Below, one piece after another: positions 23,799 through 32,539 of a stretch of 42,135 nt of DNA. Position 1 is the first letter of the stretch. Each line of letters begins with the position of its first letter. The notes beneath the pieces are model-generated. The model had not been told where the DNA came from. It ran no database searches and was given only the letters and a program-made list of their open reading frames with translations. The stretch spans positions 1 to 42,135 of the IMG/VR virus record IMGVR_UViG_3300037156_000077; one strand, written 5' to 3'. This DNA is from a virus. Both the position numbers and the translations under genes were made by a program.

Positions 23799-24302
23799 TT
23801 AGATCGTGGCGTTGCTGGCGTCGATGGTTGTCATGTCGATCATCTTCAGATAGAAGCTCACGCTCCCAGCCGTGATGTCAGTCAGAACGCCTGCCGTGCC
23901 GGTGGTGAACCGAACCGACAGGATGACAGAGACGGTGCCCGTGGTGGACGTGGTGCCTGCCGGGACCATCCCGGCAAGGAGCACTTTCACGCCTGCTGTG
24001 AGCACATCCGTGGCCCCGACGTAGACCGCCGTGCTGGTGGAGATGCCGAGCGCCGCAGTCAGCGTGCCGGTGTTGGACGTGACAAATGCGGTCGTGACAT
24101 CCATGCCCACTTTGGAGATGAGGAAGCGCGTCGGCGTGTTGCCCACCTTCACGTCGATGGTGTCTCCCGTGGTGCCGCCCGCAATGGAACTGAGGGCGGT
24201 GTAGGGAATGGTGAAGCGGTGAGTGTAGCCCGTCTGGGATACCTGCCGGTCGTCCAGGGGCTCGGCCCCTGCGGTGTAAGTGATGCCTGTGAATGCAGCC
24301 AT
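23799..24302 (-). CDS. Decoration-like capsid protein, 167 aa
   Basis: Beta-rich, Thr/Val/Ala-rich protein (MAAFTGITYTAGAEPLDDRQ; TGYTHRFTIPYTALS; GVKVLLAGMVPAGTTSTTG). It directly follows the major capsid gene and has a longer paralogue next to it, which fits a capsid decoration or auxiliary head protein. The leader CCCATCTT before ATG has no Shine-Dalgarno site. Confidence 0.7.
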   Translation of the reverse strand: MAAFTGITYTAGAEPLDDRQVSQTGYTHRFTIPYTALSSIAGGTTGDTIDVKVGNTPTRFLISKVGMDVTTAFVTSNTGTLTAALGISTSTAVYVGATDVLTAGVKVLLAGMVPAGTTSTTGTVSVILSVRFTTGTAGVLTDITAGSVSFYLKMIDMTTIDASNATI

Positions 24303-24327
24303 AAGATGGGAATAGTCAGGGGTTCAA

Positions 24328-25326
24328 TTATGCCGAGGCTGCGAATTTCGCGCCGCCGAGAGGATTCTTGACCATCTGGCCAAAGATGCACTCAACGAGG
24401 CCGCGCCGGCCGCCGCCTTCATTGGGCAGTTCATCCTTGTTCCACGGCAGGAAGAACCGCAGTTCGTGCATGTCGATGTCGAGCGGGTAGCCACGCCACT
24501 TGTTGTTTACCAGCGTCACAGGGTCAACGCCAAGGAAGTTCGACAGGTGCATCTCGTACTTGCCGAAGTCACCGGTGAACGACAGGATGTTGCGCACGTA
24601 GGTCGTCTCGCTGCCGGATTCGGTACGCAGAAGACCGGTTTCACTGCCCACGGTAGGCTGATAGCCAGCCATGTTGGTGATGGTCTTCTTGAGCGTGCTG
24701 CCGACAAGGAAGGGGCGGGTGCGCTCCTGGCCGGTCTGGTTGTACTGACTTTCCATGACGCCGTTGATGATGGCGGGCGTGAGGCTGGCCATGGCGGTTG
24801 CGTCGATGGACGCGGCGGGCGTGAGGTAAGCAGCAGGCACGGGCAAATCCGTGGTGGCGGTGCTCTGGAACCACGCGCCAAGGCCACGGGTCATGTACGG
24901 GACGGTACCAGTGTCGGCCTGGCTGTCCTGGTCGCCGCAAAGGACGGACTCGACCGAACGCTTCAACTGCGTCACGGCCTTGATCATTCCCTTGGCGAAC
25001 TCCTGGCCGGTGCCGACGCCCGCTACTTCCGTGAGCGCGACGATCTTGGAAACCTTGGGAGTCTGGCGCAGGTGAGTGATGCGGCAACCGAGGCGCGCCC
25101 GGTTCTTCGCCATGTCCTGAGTGGTAGAAACATCGGTGCCGTCAATCACGCCGGAAATGTTCGGCGCGTCATACGAATCAACCTGATTTTCAAAGAGCGG
25201 GTTGGTGATAACTGGGCCTTTGGGGGCCATCGACAAGAAAGGGGTGTCCTTCATGTCAACGTTGGCGATGAAGTCGGCGAGGTCTTCGCGTACTCCAACT
25301 TCGGTACGGGCAAATGTCTGCGGCAT
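24328..25326 (-). CDS. Major capsid protein, SU10/DUF5309-like
   Basis: A 332-aa protein starting MPQTFARTEVGVREDLADFI. The order ...REDLadfI..v...dTPflSm.pKG...nplfEnQvD.Y, then VSTTQDMAKNRARLGCRITH, SVESVLCGDQDSQ and FDFGKYEMHLSNFLG-like segments is that of the SU10/DUF5309 type of HK97-fold capsid protein. It follows the scaffold gene as expected. Final mass would be about 36 kDa without processing. Leader CACCACCCAATTTT before ATG is A/C-rich. Confidence 0.85.
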   Translation of the reverse strand: MPQTFARTEVGVREDLADFIANVDMKDTPFLSMAPKGPVITNPLFENQVDSYDAPNISGVIDGTDVSTTQDMAKNRARLGCRITHLRQTPKVSKIVALTEVAGVGTGQEFAKGMIKAVTQLKRSVESVLCGDQDSQADTGTVPYMTRGLGAWFQSTATTDLPVPAAYLTPAASIDATAMASLTPAIINGVMESQYNQTGQERTRPFLVGSTLKKTITNMAGYQPTVGSETGLLRTESGSETTYVRNILSFTGDFGKYEMHLSNFLGVDPVTLVNNKWRGYPLDIDMHELRFFLPWNKDELPNEGGGRRGLVECIFGQMVKNPLGGAKFAASA

Positions 25327-25367
25327 AAAATTGGGTGGTGGGTGGGATGTGGTGGGATGGACTCAGA

Positions 25368-26468
25368 TCAACCAAACACGGACATGGCGCGGGTGAGTGC
25401 GGCGGCGGAATTGCTGGCAAAGCCAACATTCTCGTCTTCCTCCTGAGCGGGAATTGGGGCGGCTTTGGGCTTTGCGACAGCAGCGGGCTTGGCGATGACG
25501 GCAGCTTTCGCGGGTTCAGCCTTCGCCTGTGCGGCAGAAGAAAGGACCAACTTGTATTTGCCGGACTCAACCAGTTTGCCCATGGTCATCAGTCCCAGCG
25601 CATAAGCAGCATCCGGCGCTTTCGCGATTTCCGGGTGTGCTTTTGCGAGATCCAGAACAACTTGATGATGTTTGCTGTCGGGGTCGTTTGCCCACGGGAA
25701 CAGCTTTTTCGCTTTCGCGTTTGCTGTATCCCTGCGCTCTGCAAGATCGGTGAACGCCTTTTGAATGGCGGGCACGTTCTTGATTTCAGCGCGCACGGCG
25801 CGAAGTGCTTTCTTCACGGCAGGCTTGTCATACTCGGTCCCGTCTTGGGCTGTATAGCCGTCCTCGTTGTCCTCGTAAAATGCCTCCCATTGCTCCAGCG
25901 CCTTCAATCCGTCGGACACGTCTTTGAGGGATTGAGCCCCCTTGAAGAATCCTTCGGTTTCGGGGACATTGGAGCGGCTTTCGACACGAGATTTCAAGTC
26001 TGCGATTTCGGCGTCTTTGGCCTCAACCTTGGCTTTCCACTCGCGCTTAAGCTCGCGCTTCTCGAACTCCACTCGGGCGAGTTCTGCCTTGCTTAGCTTG
26101 CCGTCGCCTTCTTCCTCGTCCTCGATCTTGGCTGCGGGTTCGTCATCATCAGGGATAAGAGAGATTTCATCTTTCGACTCGTCTTCCTCCTTGGCTTTGA
26201 CTTCTTCCTTTGCTTCAACCTTGGCCTTGGCTTCGGGTTTGGTTTCGGGCTCCTTCTTTGTCTTCTCAGGTTCGGCCTTTTTTTCCTTTTGCTCGGGCGG
26301 TTCGCCGTCGAAAAGGGTTTTGGCGCGGGCTAAGAAGCTTTCAGGGCTCCGTTGTGCTTCAGTGAATTCCTGGGAAGCTACCGGGACGCTCGTTGCCGAA
26401 GGAGCCGTTGCAACAGCCTTGACGGCAGGTGCAATCGTATTATTTGCGGCGGTGTCGGTTTTTGCCAT
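25368..26468 (-). CDS. Capsid scaffold protein, 366 aa
   Basis: Disordered Lys/Glu/Ala-rich sequence from about residue 55 to 150 (EKKAEPEKTKKEPETKPEAK), then an acidic patch and a helical segment (RVEFEKRELKREWKAKVEAK). The C-terminus is Ala/Pro-rich with a short helix (NVGFASNSAAALTRAMSVFG). Scaffold proteins of this phage type show this composition and lie directly before the capsid gene. No protease motif seen. Confidence 0.8.
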   Translation of the reverse strand: MAKTDTAANNTIAPAVKAVATAPSATSVPVASQEFTEAQRSPESFLARAKTLFDGEPPEQKEKKAEPEKTKKEPETKPEAKAKVEAKEEVKAKEEDESKDEISLIPDDDEPAAKIEDEEEGDGKLSKAELARVEFEKRELKREWKAKVEAKDAEIADLKSRVESRSNVPETEGFFKGAQSLKDVSDGLKALEQWEAFYEDNEDGYTAQDGTEYDKPAVKKALRAVRAEIKNVPAIQKAFTDLAERRDTANAKAKKLFPWANDPDSKHHQVVLDLAKAHPEIAKAPDAAYALGLMTMGKLVESGKYKLVLSSAAQAKAEPAKAAVIAKPAAVAKPKAAPIPAQEEDENVGFASNSAAALTRAMSVFG

Positions 26469-26578
26469 ATCACATCACCCCACCGGGGCGTGCTGCGATA
26501 AAGCGGGCGGAATGGAAATTATGGAAGTAATGCCGCGCTCAATTTGCGCTGATTCGCTGCATTACACTTCAATCCGTG

Positions 26579-26806
26579 TTACTTTTCTGGGATAACCGGT
26601 GCCGTTTGAGCCTCAATATACAGCCGGAGGCCGCGCAGGCACGATGCACCTCCGCAGAATTCCGCCCGCTTGATTGGGTCCAGCCCCATCACCTCCGCGC
26701 CCTGGCGCGCAGTTTCAATGCAATCGTCGATGCTGGCGATCACCGCCTTGATGATGGGGTCGCCGTCTTTGCCCGCGAGGGCTTCGTAAAGTTCCTGGGG
26801 CGTCAT
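26579..26806 (-). CDS. Hypothetical protein, 75 aa
   Basis: Starts MTPQELYEALAGKDGDPIIK; mostly helical with two Cys (FCGGASCLRGLRLYIEAQ). Similar small proteins are common between portal and scaffold genes in tailed phages, but no role is known. Some 110 non-coding bases separate it from the scaffold gene; I see no clear promoter or terminator there. Confidence 0.6.
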   Translation of the reverse strand: MTPQELYEALAGKDGDPIIKAVIASIDDCIETARQGAEVMGLDPIKRAEFCGGASCLRGLRLYIEAQTAPVIPEK

Positions 26807-26810
26807 GTCA

Positions 26811-27008
26811 TTAAGCGGTGAGGTGTCCTTTGAATTCAGGGAATCCGTATTCGTCCATGACCTTGTTGAAATTATCCACGCAGGCTTTTGTCGAACTACC
26901 GATGGGAATTTCGTGAGCCTCTTTTTTGCACTTGGTGCGAAACGTAAAGGTGGTTCCCTTCAGGGTAACGGAGTCTCCGTCTGTAACGTTTTGTTTTTTC
27001 CTTCTCAT
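26811..27008 (-). CDS. Stand-alone DGxxVTxxGxxxTFxT domain protein, 65 aa
   Basis: The sequence VTDGDSVTLKGTTFTFRTKC, then EIPIGSSTKACVDNFNKVMD, has the same order as the domain inserted in the 286-aa decoration protein (DGETVTIGTTVYTFKTT...VLINTTADAALLNLIRAIN). ATGA overlap with the portal gene's stop. The shared domain type is found in phage virion proteins, so a small decoration or assembly factor is inferred. Confidence 0.65.
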   Translation of the reverse strand: MRRKKQNVTDGDSVTLKGTTFTFRTKCKKEAHEIPIGSSTKACVDNFNKVMDEYGFPEFKGHLTA

Positions 27009-29302
27009 GGCTGCGGCACAGGTGCGGGTTGATCGGTTCCAGGGCTTGCTTGCGGTCCTTCGTTGGCGAATTCAGGCGGTTTCCAGCCAGTAGCGCCAAT
27101 CCCGGCGTTCTGCTGCTGCTGTAGCGCTAGCATCCAGACTTTTTCACGGGCCTCAAGGATTTCCTGGGTGCGCGGGTTGGTCTGCACGGCCTGCTGAACA
27201 ATGGGATTTGTGTTCGCCTCTTGGTGCAGCGTATCCAGTCGCAACTGGGCATTCCCGCCCGGTTTCGGAGTCTGGATAAGACCAAGGCATGCCGCGCCAA
27301 TGGCTGCGCGTTCGTCATCCGCCTCTTTCTGCGCGTTCTGCTGCGGATCGCCGCAAGCGATGTCTGCCAGGGTCGGACTCACGGACTGAATCAGCCAGCG
27401 GTTCAAAACGGAGGTGTTCAACTCGCCTTGGCGGTCGTTCTGGATGGCCTGGGTGACAACCTCCCAAATGCTCTTGATGTATTCGGGGTCGCCCATGCGA
27501 ACATCGAACTCAAACTGCACATCGAACTGCCCCGCGATGCTGTCTCGGTCAGCGGTGAACGGCATCGGGCCGTTGCCGATGACGTTCGAGACGTTGATCG
27601 GGTCCATGTACTGCTGATCAAACTCGATGATCTTGACCGCGATGGCGCGGCAGCTTGAAAGCCAGTTCCAAATCAGATACTGCTGGTGCATGGCGGTTTT
27701 GGCCGGCAGCACATCCTTGTTGAACAATCCGAGCAGGTTCGCCACATCGGCCATGATCATTGCTTCCTCTTCAACGCTGCCCTCATCGAACTGTGGCGGC
27801 GGCACGAAACTGCTTTCCTGCCCGCGCTCCTCCTGCATCACGCGCCCTGGAGCCATGCCAAGGCGCTCAGGCTTGCCGTACGCATTCTTGCGACTGGTGC
27901 GGATGGGCGGATTCGTGGCCATGTCAGCACGGTTCAGCCTGCCATCACGCATCCATTTGCGCTCCATCTGGCTCAGGCTCACAAGGCGGGGCACGCCCCG
28001 GCTGTCCCACGGGCTACGGGACTTGTATTCGCGCCGAAACTCCACAAACTGCCCGCCCTCTGCGAAGTCATCGACGATGCGGTTGATGGCGCAAAGCGGT
28101 TCGCCCTTCTTGTCGCCCATCGCCGGGTGAAAGATCACCTCGAACAAGGCCGGGAAATGGTCTTCATCGACCGTCTCAATCCACATATGCACCACTTCAT
28201 AGTAGCCATGCATTTCCATGTTGCGCCGGTTGCTGGCATCGTTTGGAGTATTGAAAAACAATGGCCTGCCGACAGAGAAAGGGGTTCCGAGAGGGTCCGT
28301 TGATGCCTGATCAACAACCTTCTTTGGCCCCTGTGAAATCAGCTTTTCGCAAAAATCCTCATCCCATCCATCCGTGTTGATCTTCGCCCATACTTGCGGC
28401 TCGGTAAGCTGCTCCACAACGCATTTCCACGGGGCGTTGCCGACTTCATCGCTGCGCCAGGGAGAGAAGAAGCTGATTCCAGGGCAGTAGGCTTTCACCA
28501 TCGGCCTGCCGGGCTTCTCAATCGGGAGCCTGAATGTCACTTCGCCGCCGTTCTGCTTTGCCAAGTCACGCGCCACCTTGGAGGCACGTTTTGGCGAGAG
28601 AAGCGGGTACTTCATCTGCATGAGCTTCACCAGTTCCACCATCATCGCAGGGTCGGCAATCAACATCTGGATTTCCTGGGTCGCCTGCTCGATGATCATT
28701 GGCGACTGCGTTTCCGAGTCCTGCCCTTGGCCCTGGGTTTGCAGTGAGCTTACCCATTCGGCCAGTTCCTCGACTGAAATGGTGCCCTTGCCGGTAATGT
28801 ACTCGCGCTTCCATCCCACTTGCATCACCGAGCGCCCATAATCGACGCCCCAATTCGCAAAAAAGTTCATTTCACGCCACAATTCATCCCGCATCCGCTG
28901 CCTGATCTCGTACTTGAGCAGCGTTCCCACCTTCCCGGCGTTATGGACCTTGCCGTCTGCCACGTTCTGCTGAATCGCGGACGGGTTTGCGGTCATGAAC
29001 GAACTGATCATGATCATGATCAGTTCGTCACTGGCGGAATCAGCCAGACGAACAACCGTGTCGGCGCTGCCGTCCCACGGACTGACCTTGTGCCCGTAAG
29101 CAGAGTCCAGTTTACGTCCGCTGATATGCTGGCCGTCCCATTCCGCCAAAAGCGTCCGTTCGTCGCGCTGGGCATTGCCAATCCAATACGAAATATCGCT
29201 CAGATTGGTTTGAAGCTCGGTGATCGCCGCCTTGACGGAGGGTGTCGATGAACTCGGGACGCGGTGAAGCTGGAGCTTTTCGCGGGAGGATGTTCTAGCC
29301 AT
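27005..29302 (-). CDS. Portal protein, 765 aa
   Basis: Features that fit a large podovirus-type portal: N-terminal helices (about 20-80) with WDGQHISGRKLDSAYGHKVS, then the core with RKLV-type strands (FRLPIEKPGRPMVKAYCP, FFSPWRSDEVGNAPWKCVVE), a long helical region (AMHQQYLIWNWLSSCRAIAV) and a Gln-rich C-terminal barrel-like tail (MLALQQQQNAGIG). Length and position between terminase and scaffold agree. A perfect 30-base palindrome lies in the coding sequence. Confidence 0.8.
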   Translation of the reverse strand: MARTSSREKLQLHRVPSSSTPSVKAAITELQTNLSDISYWIGNAQRDERTLLAEWDGQHISGRKLDSAYGHKVSPWDGSADTVVRLADSASDELIMIMISSFMTANPSAIQQNVADGKVHNAGKVGTLLKYEIRQRMRDELWREMNFFANWGVDYGRSVMQVGWKREYITGKGTISVEELAEWVSSLQTQGQGQDSETQSPMIIEQATQEIQMLIADPAMMVELVKLMQMKYPLLSPKRASKVARDLAKQNGGEVTFRLPIEKPGRPMVKAYCPGISFFSPWRSDEVGNAPWKCVVEQLTEPQVWAKINTDGWDEDFCEKLISQGPKKVVDQASTDPLGTPFSVGRPLFFNTPNDASNRRNMEMHGYYEVVHMWIETVDEDHFPALFEVIFHPAMGDKKGEPLCAINRIVDDFAEGGQFVEFRREYKSRSPWDSRGVPRLVSLSQMERKWMRDGRLNRADMATNPPIRTSRKNAYGKPERLGMAPGRVMQEERGQESSFVPPPQFDEGSVEEEAMIMADVANLLGLFNKDVLPAKTAMHQQYLIWNWLSSCRAIAVKIIEFDQQYMDPINVSNVIGNGPMPFTADRDSIAGQFDVQFEFDVRMGDPEYIKSIWEVVTQAIQNDRQGELNTSVLNRWLIQSVSPTLADIACGDPQQNAQKEADDERAAIGAACLGLIQTPKPGGNAQLRLDTLHQEANTNPIVQQAVQTNPRTQEILEAREKVWMLALQQQQNAGIGATGWKPPEFANEGPQASPGTDQPAPVPQP
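28999..29028. repeat. Perfect 30-base palindrome in the portal gene
   Basis: ACGAACTGATCATGA is followed by its exact reverse complement with no spacer. It contains three overlapping TGATCA units. On the minus strand it encodes DELIMIMIS. Perfect palindromes of this length are not needed for the protein. Confidence 0.85.
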
Positions 29303-29307
29303 AAGTT

Positions 29308-29529
29308 TTACTCGGTAATCCCCAAGATTGCCAAAACTCTGACTCGCACATATAGGGGGCGGAGCGGTTTAGGCAAGATTTTCTTCGCCGTCGGCTCGTC
29401 GCGCACCAGTATGATAAGCTGGTACACGGAGAACCCTGCTTTCTTGCCGATGGCGCGTACGTCGGCCCATTTGATGTTTTCTCGCGTGTCTTTTTTGCCC
29501 TTTGCGGGAGGTGGGAGGGTGATGTTCAT
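29308..29529 (-). CDS. Small basic protein, 73 aa
   Basis: Starts MNITLPPPAKGKKDTRENIK; the middle reads WADVRAIGKKAGFSVYQLII and the end is basic (RPLYVRVRVLAILGITE). It starts six bases after the terL stop. A DNA-binding or packaging accessory role is possible from the basic charge and position, but there is no recognised motif. TTG at 29538 would add three residues. Confidence 0.6.
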   Translation of the reverse strand: MNITLPPPAKGKKDTRENIKWADVRAIGKKAGFSVYQLIILVRDEPTAKKILPKPLRPLYVRVRVLAILGITE

Positions 29530-29534
29530 AAATT

Positions 29535-31418
29535 TCAAACGCAGCGCCTGCCAGTGTCGATGATCCAGTCGGCACCATCCGCTGGATACGGGTCTGCTCG
29601 CACAAAATAATGGGCGTTGTCGATCCAGTCTTTACACGCTGCCTCGGGGCCATCCGCGCCCGTGAAGTGCTTCATCGCCCACATGATGTTTTTGCAGCGC
29701 TTGTGAAATTTCATGCGCGGTTCATTCAGTGGATCTACAGGGGCCGAATGGTTATATCCCAGCCAGTCATTGATCAAATGGATGCCGTCGCTGCTGCGGT
29801 GACTGCTGGGATTGAGGTTTTTACCTGAAGAATCCTCAAACCACCTACCCGGCTTGCCGTTGGAGCGGTCATTTTTGAAGGCGTCGATAAGGTCTTGGCT
29901 TACCACCGCGCCCATCTGGGTATCACTTCCGCCCCTGCAATCCATAATCTTTTGGTAGATTTCGATTTGTGCGCATGGTTCCGTGTTGCCCTCAAATTCC
30001 ACCGCAAGTTCGTGCTCCACTCGGTCCATCTCATCATGCATGAACTCAATGGTATGCCCTTGGGGTTCTTGTGCGGGTCCGCGCATGCCATCCTTCAGCC
30101 TGCCATCCTTACTTGGCAGTGCCCACTCGCCGGGGTCGCCCCAATTCGGTATATAGTCGCCCTGTTGCGGCCATTCCCTAACGCATCGCGCCAATGGTTT
30201 ACTGTTCCCCATTCCTGGCAGAACAAGCCACCACGTCATAGCGAACGGACGCCCCTTGCATGGGTCAATCACTTGTACCCACGTCGGCTTTTGATCATTG
30301 CGGCAGTCCTGATGCAACGCCTCCAAGAACTTCGGCGTCGGCTCCCACCCGTGGACATCATAGGAGAACGTCGGGAAGGCCGCGCTCTTGATGCGGTGCG
30401 CGATGCCGAACAACCTGCACATGATCAATGACGCCGGCCATTTCTCTGAAATCGCGAGGTTCTCCAGCGCCTGATAGCCGCCATACGGGTTATCCTTGGG
30501 CCAGAAGTACACGATGGACTTGCTGGCCGATCGCTCCAGAACTGGCAGTCCGGCAAGCTTCCTGTCCTGTAAAAGATCACTCCTGCCGTCCCTCCGCTCA
30601 ACCACTGAGCACTCAGACTGGATGCCATCGACAACCGGCGACATACCGCTAATCGGCGTGAAGGTCAACAGCAGCCAGCCGCGCCGGGTGCCAAGTCGGA
30701 TCATCGCGGCATCGACCCAATCCTGCGTAACCTCTTCATCCGCCCACACGGCATCGTACTCGCCGCCTTCCCAGTTTTTGACGTTGCCGTCCACGTAGTA
30801 TTTGAAGATCAGACTCGACCCGTTCTGGAACGTGAAGGCCTCCTCGGTGAAGCCGGTCTTCAGGCTGTAGCTGTAGCTGCCCTGCGCACCGTGCTTCTGC
30901 TTCCCGGTCTGCTCTGCCTTCCATTCATACGGGAAGTGCGCCCACAGATACCGCATCGCCACCTCTCGCGCCTGCCCTTGTGACGGACACAGAACGGCAA
31001 TTCTTGCCCCAGGCTTGTCCACCATCAGCCGGATAATCCGCCGCGCCGCATCATGCGACTTCGCCGCCCGGTTCCCGCCCAGCGCCAGAATGACCGCGAC
31101 AGTGTTCGCCACCTCCCGAATCCGCGCCAACTCCGCATCAACCACCTTCCCGGCAGGAACGCGCCACCCAAAGCGCAACGGGTCGCGCTCCTCATTCACA
31201 ATCTCCATGTGCCGGTCCTGATAGACCTTCAGCAACGCCTTCAGTTTCTCACGCTCACCGCTGGCAAGAAGCTCGTCATGGAATCCCGGCCTACGTGCCT
31301 CCAGTGCGTTGAATACGCTCAACAGCCTCGGATGCGGCTGCTTCGGGTCGTCAATCGCACGGGTGAATCCCGCGTGTTTCAGCGACTTGGCAATATCAGC
31401 ATGGGAGAAGGCCGTCAT
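29535..31418 (-). CDS. terL: Terminase large subunit
   Basis: A 627-aa protein. ATPase motifs: LALGGNRAAKS (about 112-121) as Walker A, YDAVWADEE (about 221-229) as Walker B with the catalytic Glu, and LLTFTPISG as the coupling motif. The C-terminal nuclease region follows (WVQVIDPCKGRPFAMTWW with a likely metal Asp; later DTQMGAVVSQDLIDAF). This motor cuts and pumps DNA into the prohead through the portal. ATG 31418 (MTAFSHADIAKSLK) is chosen over the TTG two codons upstream. Confidence 0.9.
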   Translation of the reverse strand: MTAFSHADIAKSLKHAGFTRAIDDPKQPHPRLLSVFNALEARRPGFHDELLASGEREKLKALLKVYQDRHMEIVNEERDPLRFGWRVPAGKVVDAELARIREVANTVAVILALGGNRAAKSHDAARRIIRLMVDKPGARIAVLCPSQGQAREVAMRYLWAHFPYEWKAEQTGKQKHGAQGSYSYSLKTGFTEEAFTFQNGSSLIFKYYVDGNVKNWEGGEYDAVWADEEVTQDWVDAAMIRLGTRRGWLLLTFTPISGMSPVVDGIQSECSVVERRDGRSDLLQDRKLAGLPVLERSASKSIVYFWPKDNPYGGYQALENLAISEKWPASLIMCRLFGIAHRIKSAAFPTFSYDVHGWEPTPKFLEALHQDCRNDQKPTWVQVIDPCKGRPFAMTWWLVLPGMGNSKPLARCVREWPQQGDYIPNWGDPGEWALPSKDGRLKDGMRGPAQEPQGHTIEFMHDEMDRVEHELAVEFEGNTEPCAQIEIYQKIMDCRGGSDTQMGAVVSQDLIDAFKNDRSNGKPGRWFEDSSGKNLNPSSHRSSDGIHLINDWLGYNHSAPVDPLNEPRMKFHKRCKNIMWAMKHFTGADGPEAACKDWIDNAHYFVRADPYPADGADWIIDTGRRCV

Positions 31419-31457
31419 ATTCAATTCATGCTCACCGCTCGCGCCCTTGCTTCCAGG

Positions 31458-31784
31458 TCATGGCCAGAACCTCCCACCAGCAGGCTCGAAATAATTGTCG
31501 CCAGCCCTGCGGTGCCCCCACATATCGCGGTCACTCACAATCCACACAGGCGTATTCAGTTCCCAGAAGGGTTCGCTCCGCGCCTCGAATTCTGGATAGA
31601 AATCCAGAATCGATTCCCCGATGCTACCGGTAGCATCGCCAAGATCATCGCTGCAAATCTGGCGCGGCGCACGGCGAATAAGAACTTGTTGCCGGCCTAT
31701 TGCTGGATAGCGCAGACCGGACAGTTTCGGCAGCTTGCCGCAGCACTCCGCAAGCTCGCGGGCAGTGATCAAAAGACGCTTCAC
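31458..31784 (-). CDS. Hypothetical protein, 108 aa
   Basis: Starts MKRLLITARELAECCGKLPK if GTG 31784, which overlaps the previous stop (GTGA), is used; a further GTG lies at 31799. It contains VWIVSDRDMWGHRRAGDNYF and many aromatic residues. No known family recognised. It sits between the two terminase genes, a common place for small accessory genes. Confidence 0.6.
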   Translation of the reverse strand: MKRLLITARELAECCGKLPKLSGLRYPAIGRQQVLIRRAPRQICSDDLGDATGSIGESILDFYPEFEARSEPFWELNTPVWIVSDRDMWGHRRAGDNYFEPAGGRFWP

Positions 31785-32278
31785 TCCTTCACCTCCCACT
31801 CTTCGCCAGGCTTAGGCGGACTCTCGCCAGCCAGAACACGCCGCAACTCCAGGCAAGCCTTCATCCCGTTATCATACAAGCCCCGCAAATATGGGTCGCC
31901 GTTGCCAGGCCGAAGTACGCGGCAGTATCCCCACCGCGCCGCAAGCCGCTCAAGGTTCAATCGAAGAAGTTCTTTCTCCTTCTGCTCGGTTGAGCCATCC
32001 GCTTTCGCCCATTGGTACGTAAACGACGCTGGCATCGGCGGCGGCATTTCCAGCAGAGGCACGTTTTCCGGCTTGTTGATGACTCGCCAGAACTTGACCG
32101 CCACAATCCAGAACGGTTCATGGTGGGCTACTACGTACTCCATCTGACATGCCGCAGTCCACCCAATGAAACCAGGCTTCACCCAAATGCTTTCATCATT
32201 GGCGTTGTAGAACACAACCCTCACTTCTACCAGTTGGTTTACAAGCAGCACGGGTCGGACGGGCGGGGGTTCACTCAT
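31781..32278 (-). CDS. Hypothetical protein, 165 aa
   Basis: Starts MSEPPPVRPVLLVNQLVEVR. First half beta-like and aromatic (FIGWTAACQMEYVVAHHEPF), second half helical with Cys and Arg (EKELLRLNLERLAARWGYCR). It follows A-rich CTGAAACCCC before ATG. No motif recognised. Confidence 0.65.
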   Translation of the reverse strand: MSEPPPVRPVLLVNQLVEVRVVFYNANDESIWVKPGFIGWTAACQMEYVVAHHEPFWIVAVKFWRVINKPENVPLLEMPPPMPASFTYQWAKADGSTEQKEKELLRLNLERLAARWGYCRVLRPGNGDPYLRGLYDNGMKACLELRRVLAGESPPKPGEEWEVKE

Positions 32279-32335
32279 GGGGTTTCAGGATGGAGTTGAA
32301 AATATTTGGAGAATCGGCTTTCAGGAAGAAGGGCA

Positions 32336-32539
32336 TCACTGAACTTTTGAAAAAGGGTTAAAGGTCGGCCATGAATGCAAACGCGCTTTCGTCGCCAACG
32401 CGGGCGAGGCACCCCCTCCACCCCCTTCGGAGGGTCTGGAGCCATGGTCCGCGCTAGGTCCTGACCCATAATCGCCAGACTCACGCTTGAGAGGTTCGGC
32501 AGCATCGTTACCACTAGCTATGGAATGCGTGTTACTCAT
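32336..32539 (-). CDS. Small hypothetical protein, 67 aa
   Basis: Starts MSNTHSIASGNDAAEPLKRE, overlaps the end of terS by eight bases, and has a Gly/Ser/Pro-rich low-complexity middle (SRPSEGGGGGASPA). It fills most of the 253 bases between terS and the next gene. Low-complexity codons lower confidence. Confidence 0.4.
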   Translation of the reverse strand: MSNTHSIASGNDAAEPLKRESGDYGSGPSADHGSRPSEGGGGGASPALATKARLHSWPTFNPFSKVQ

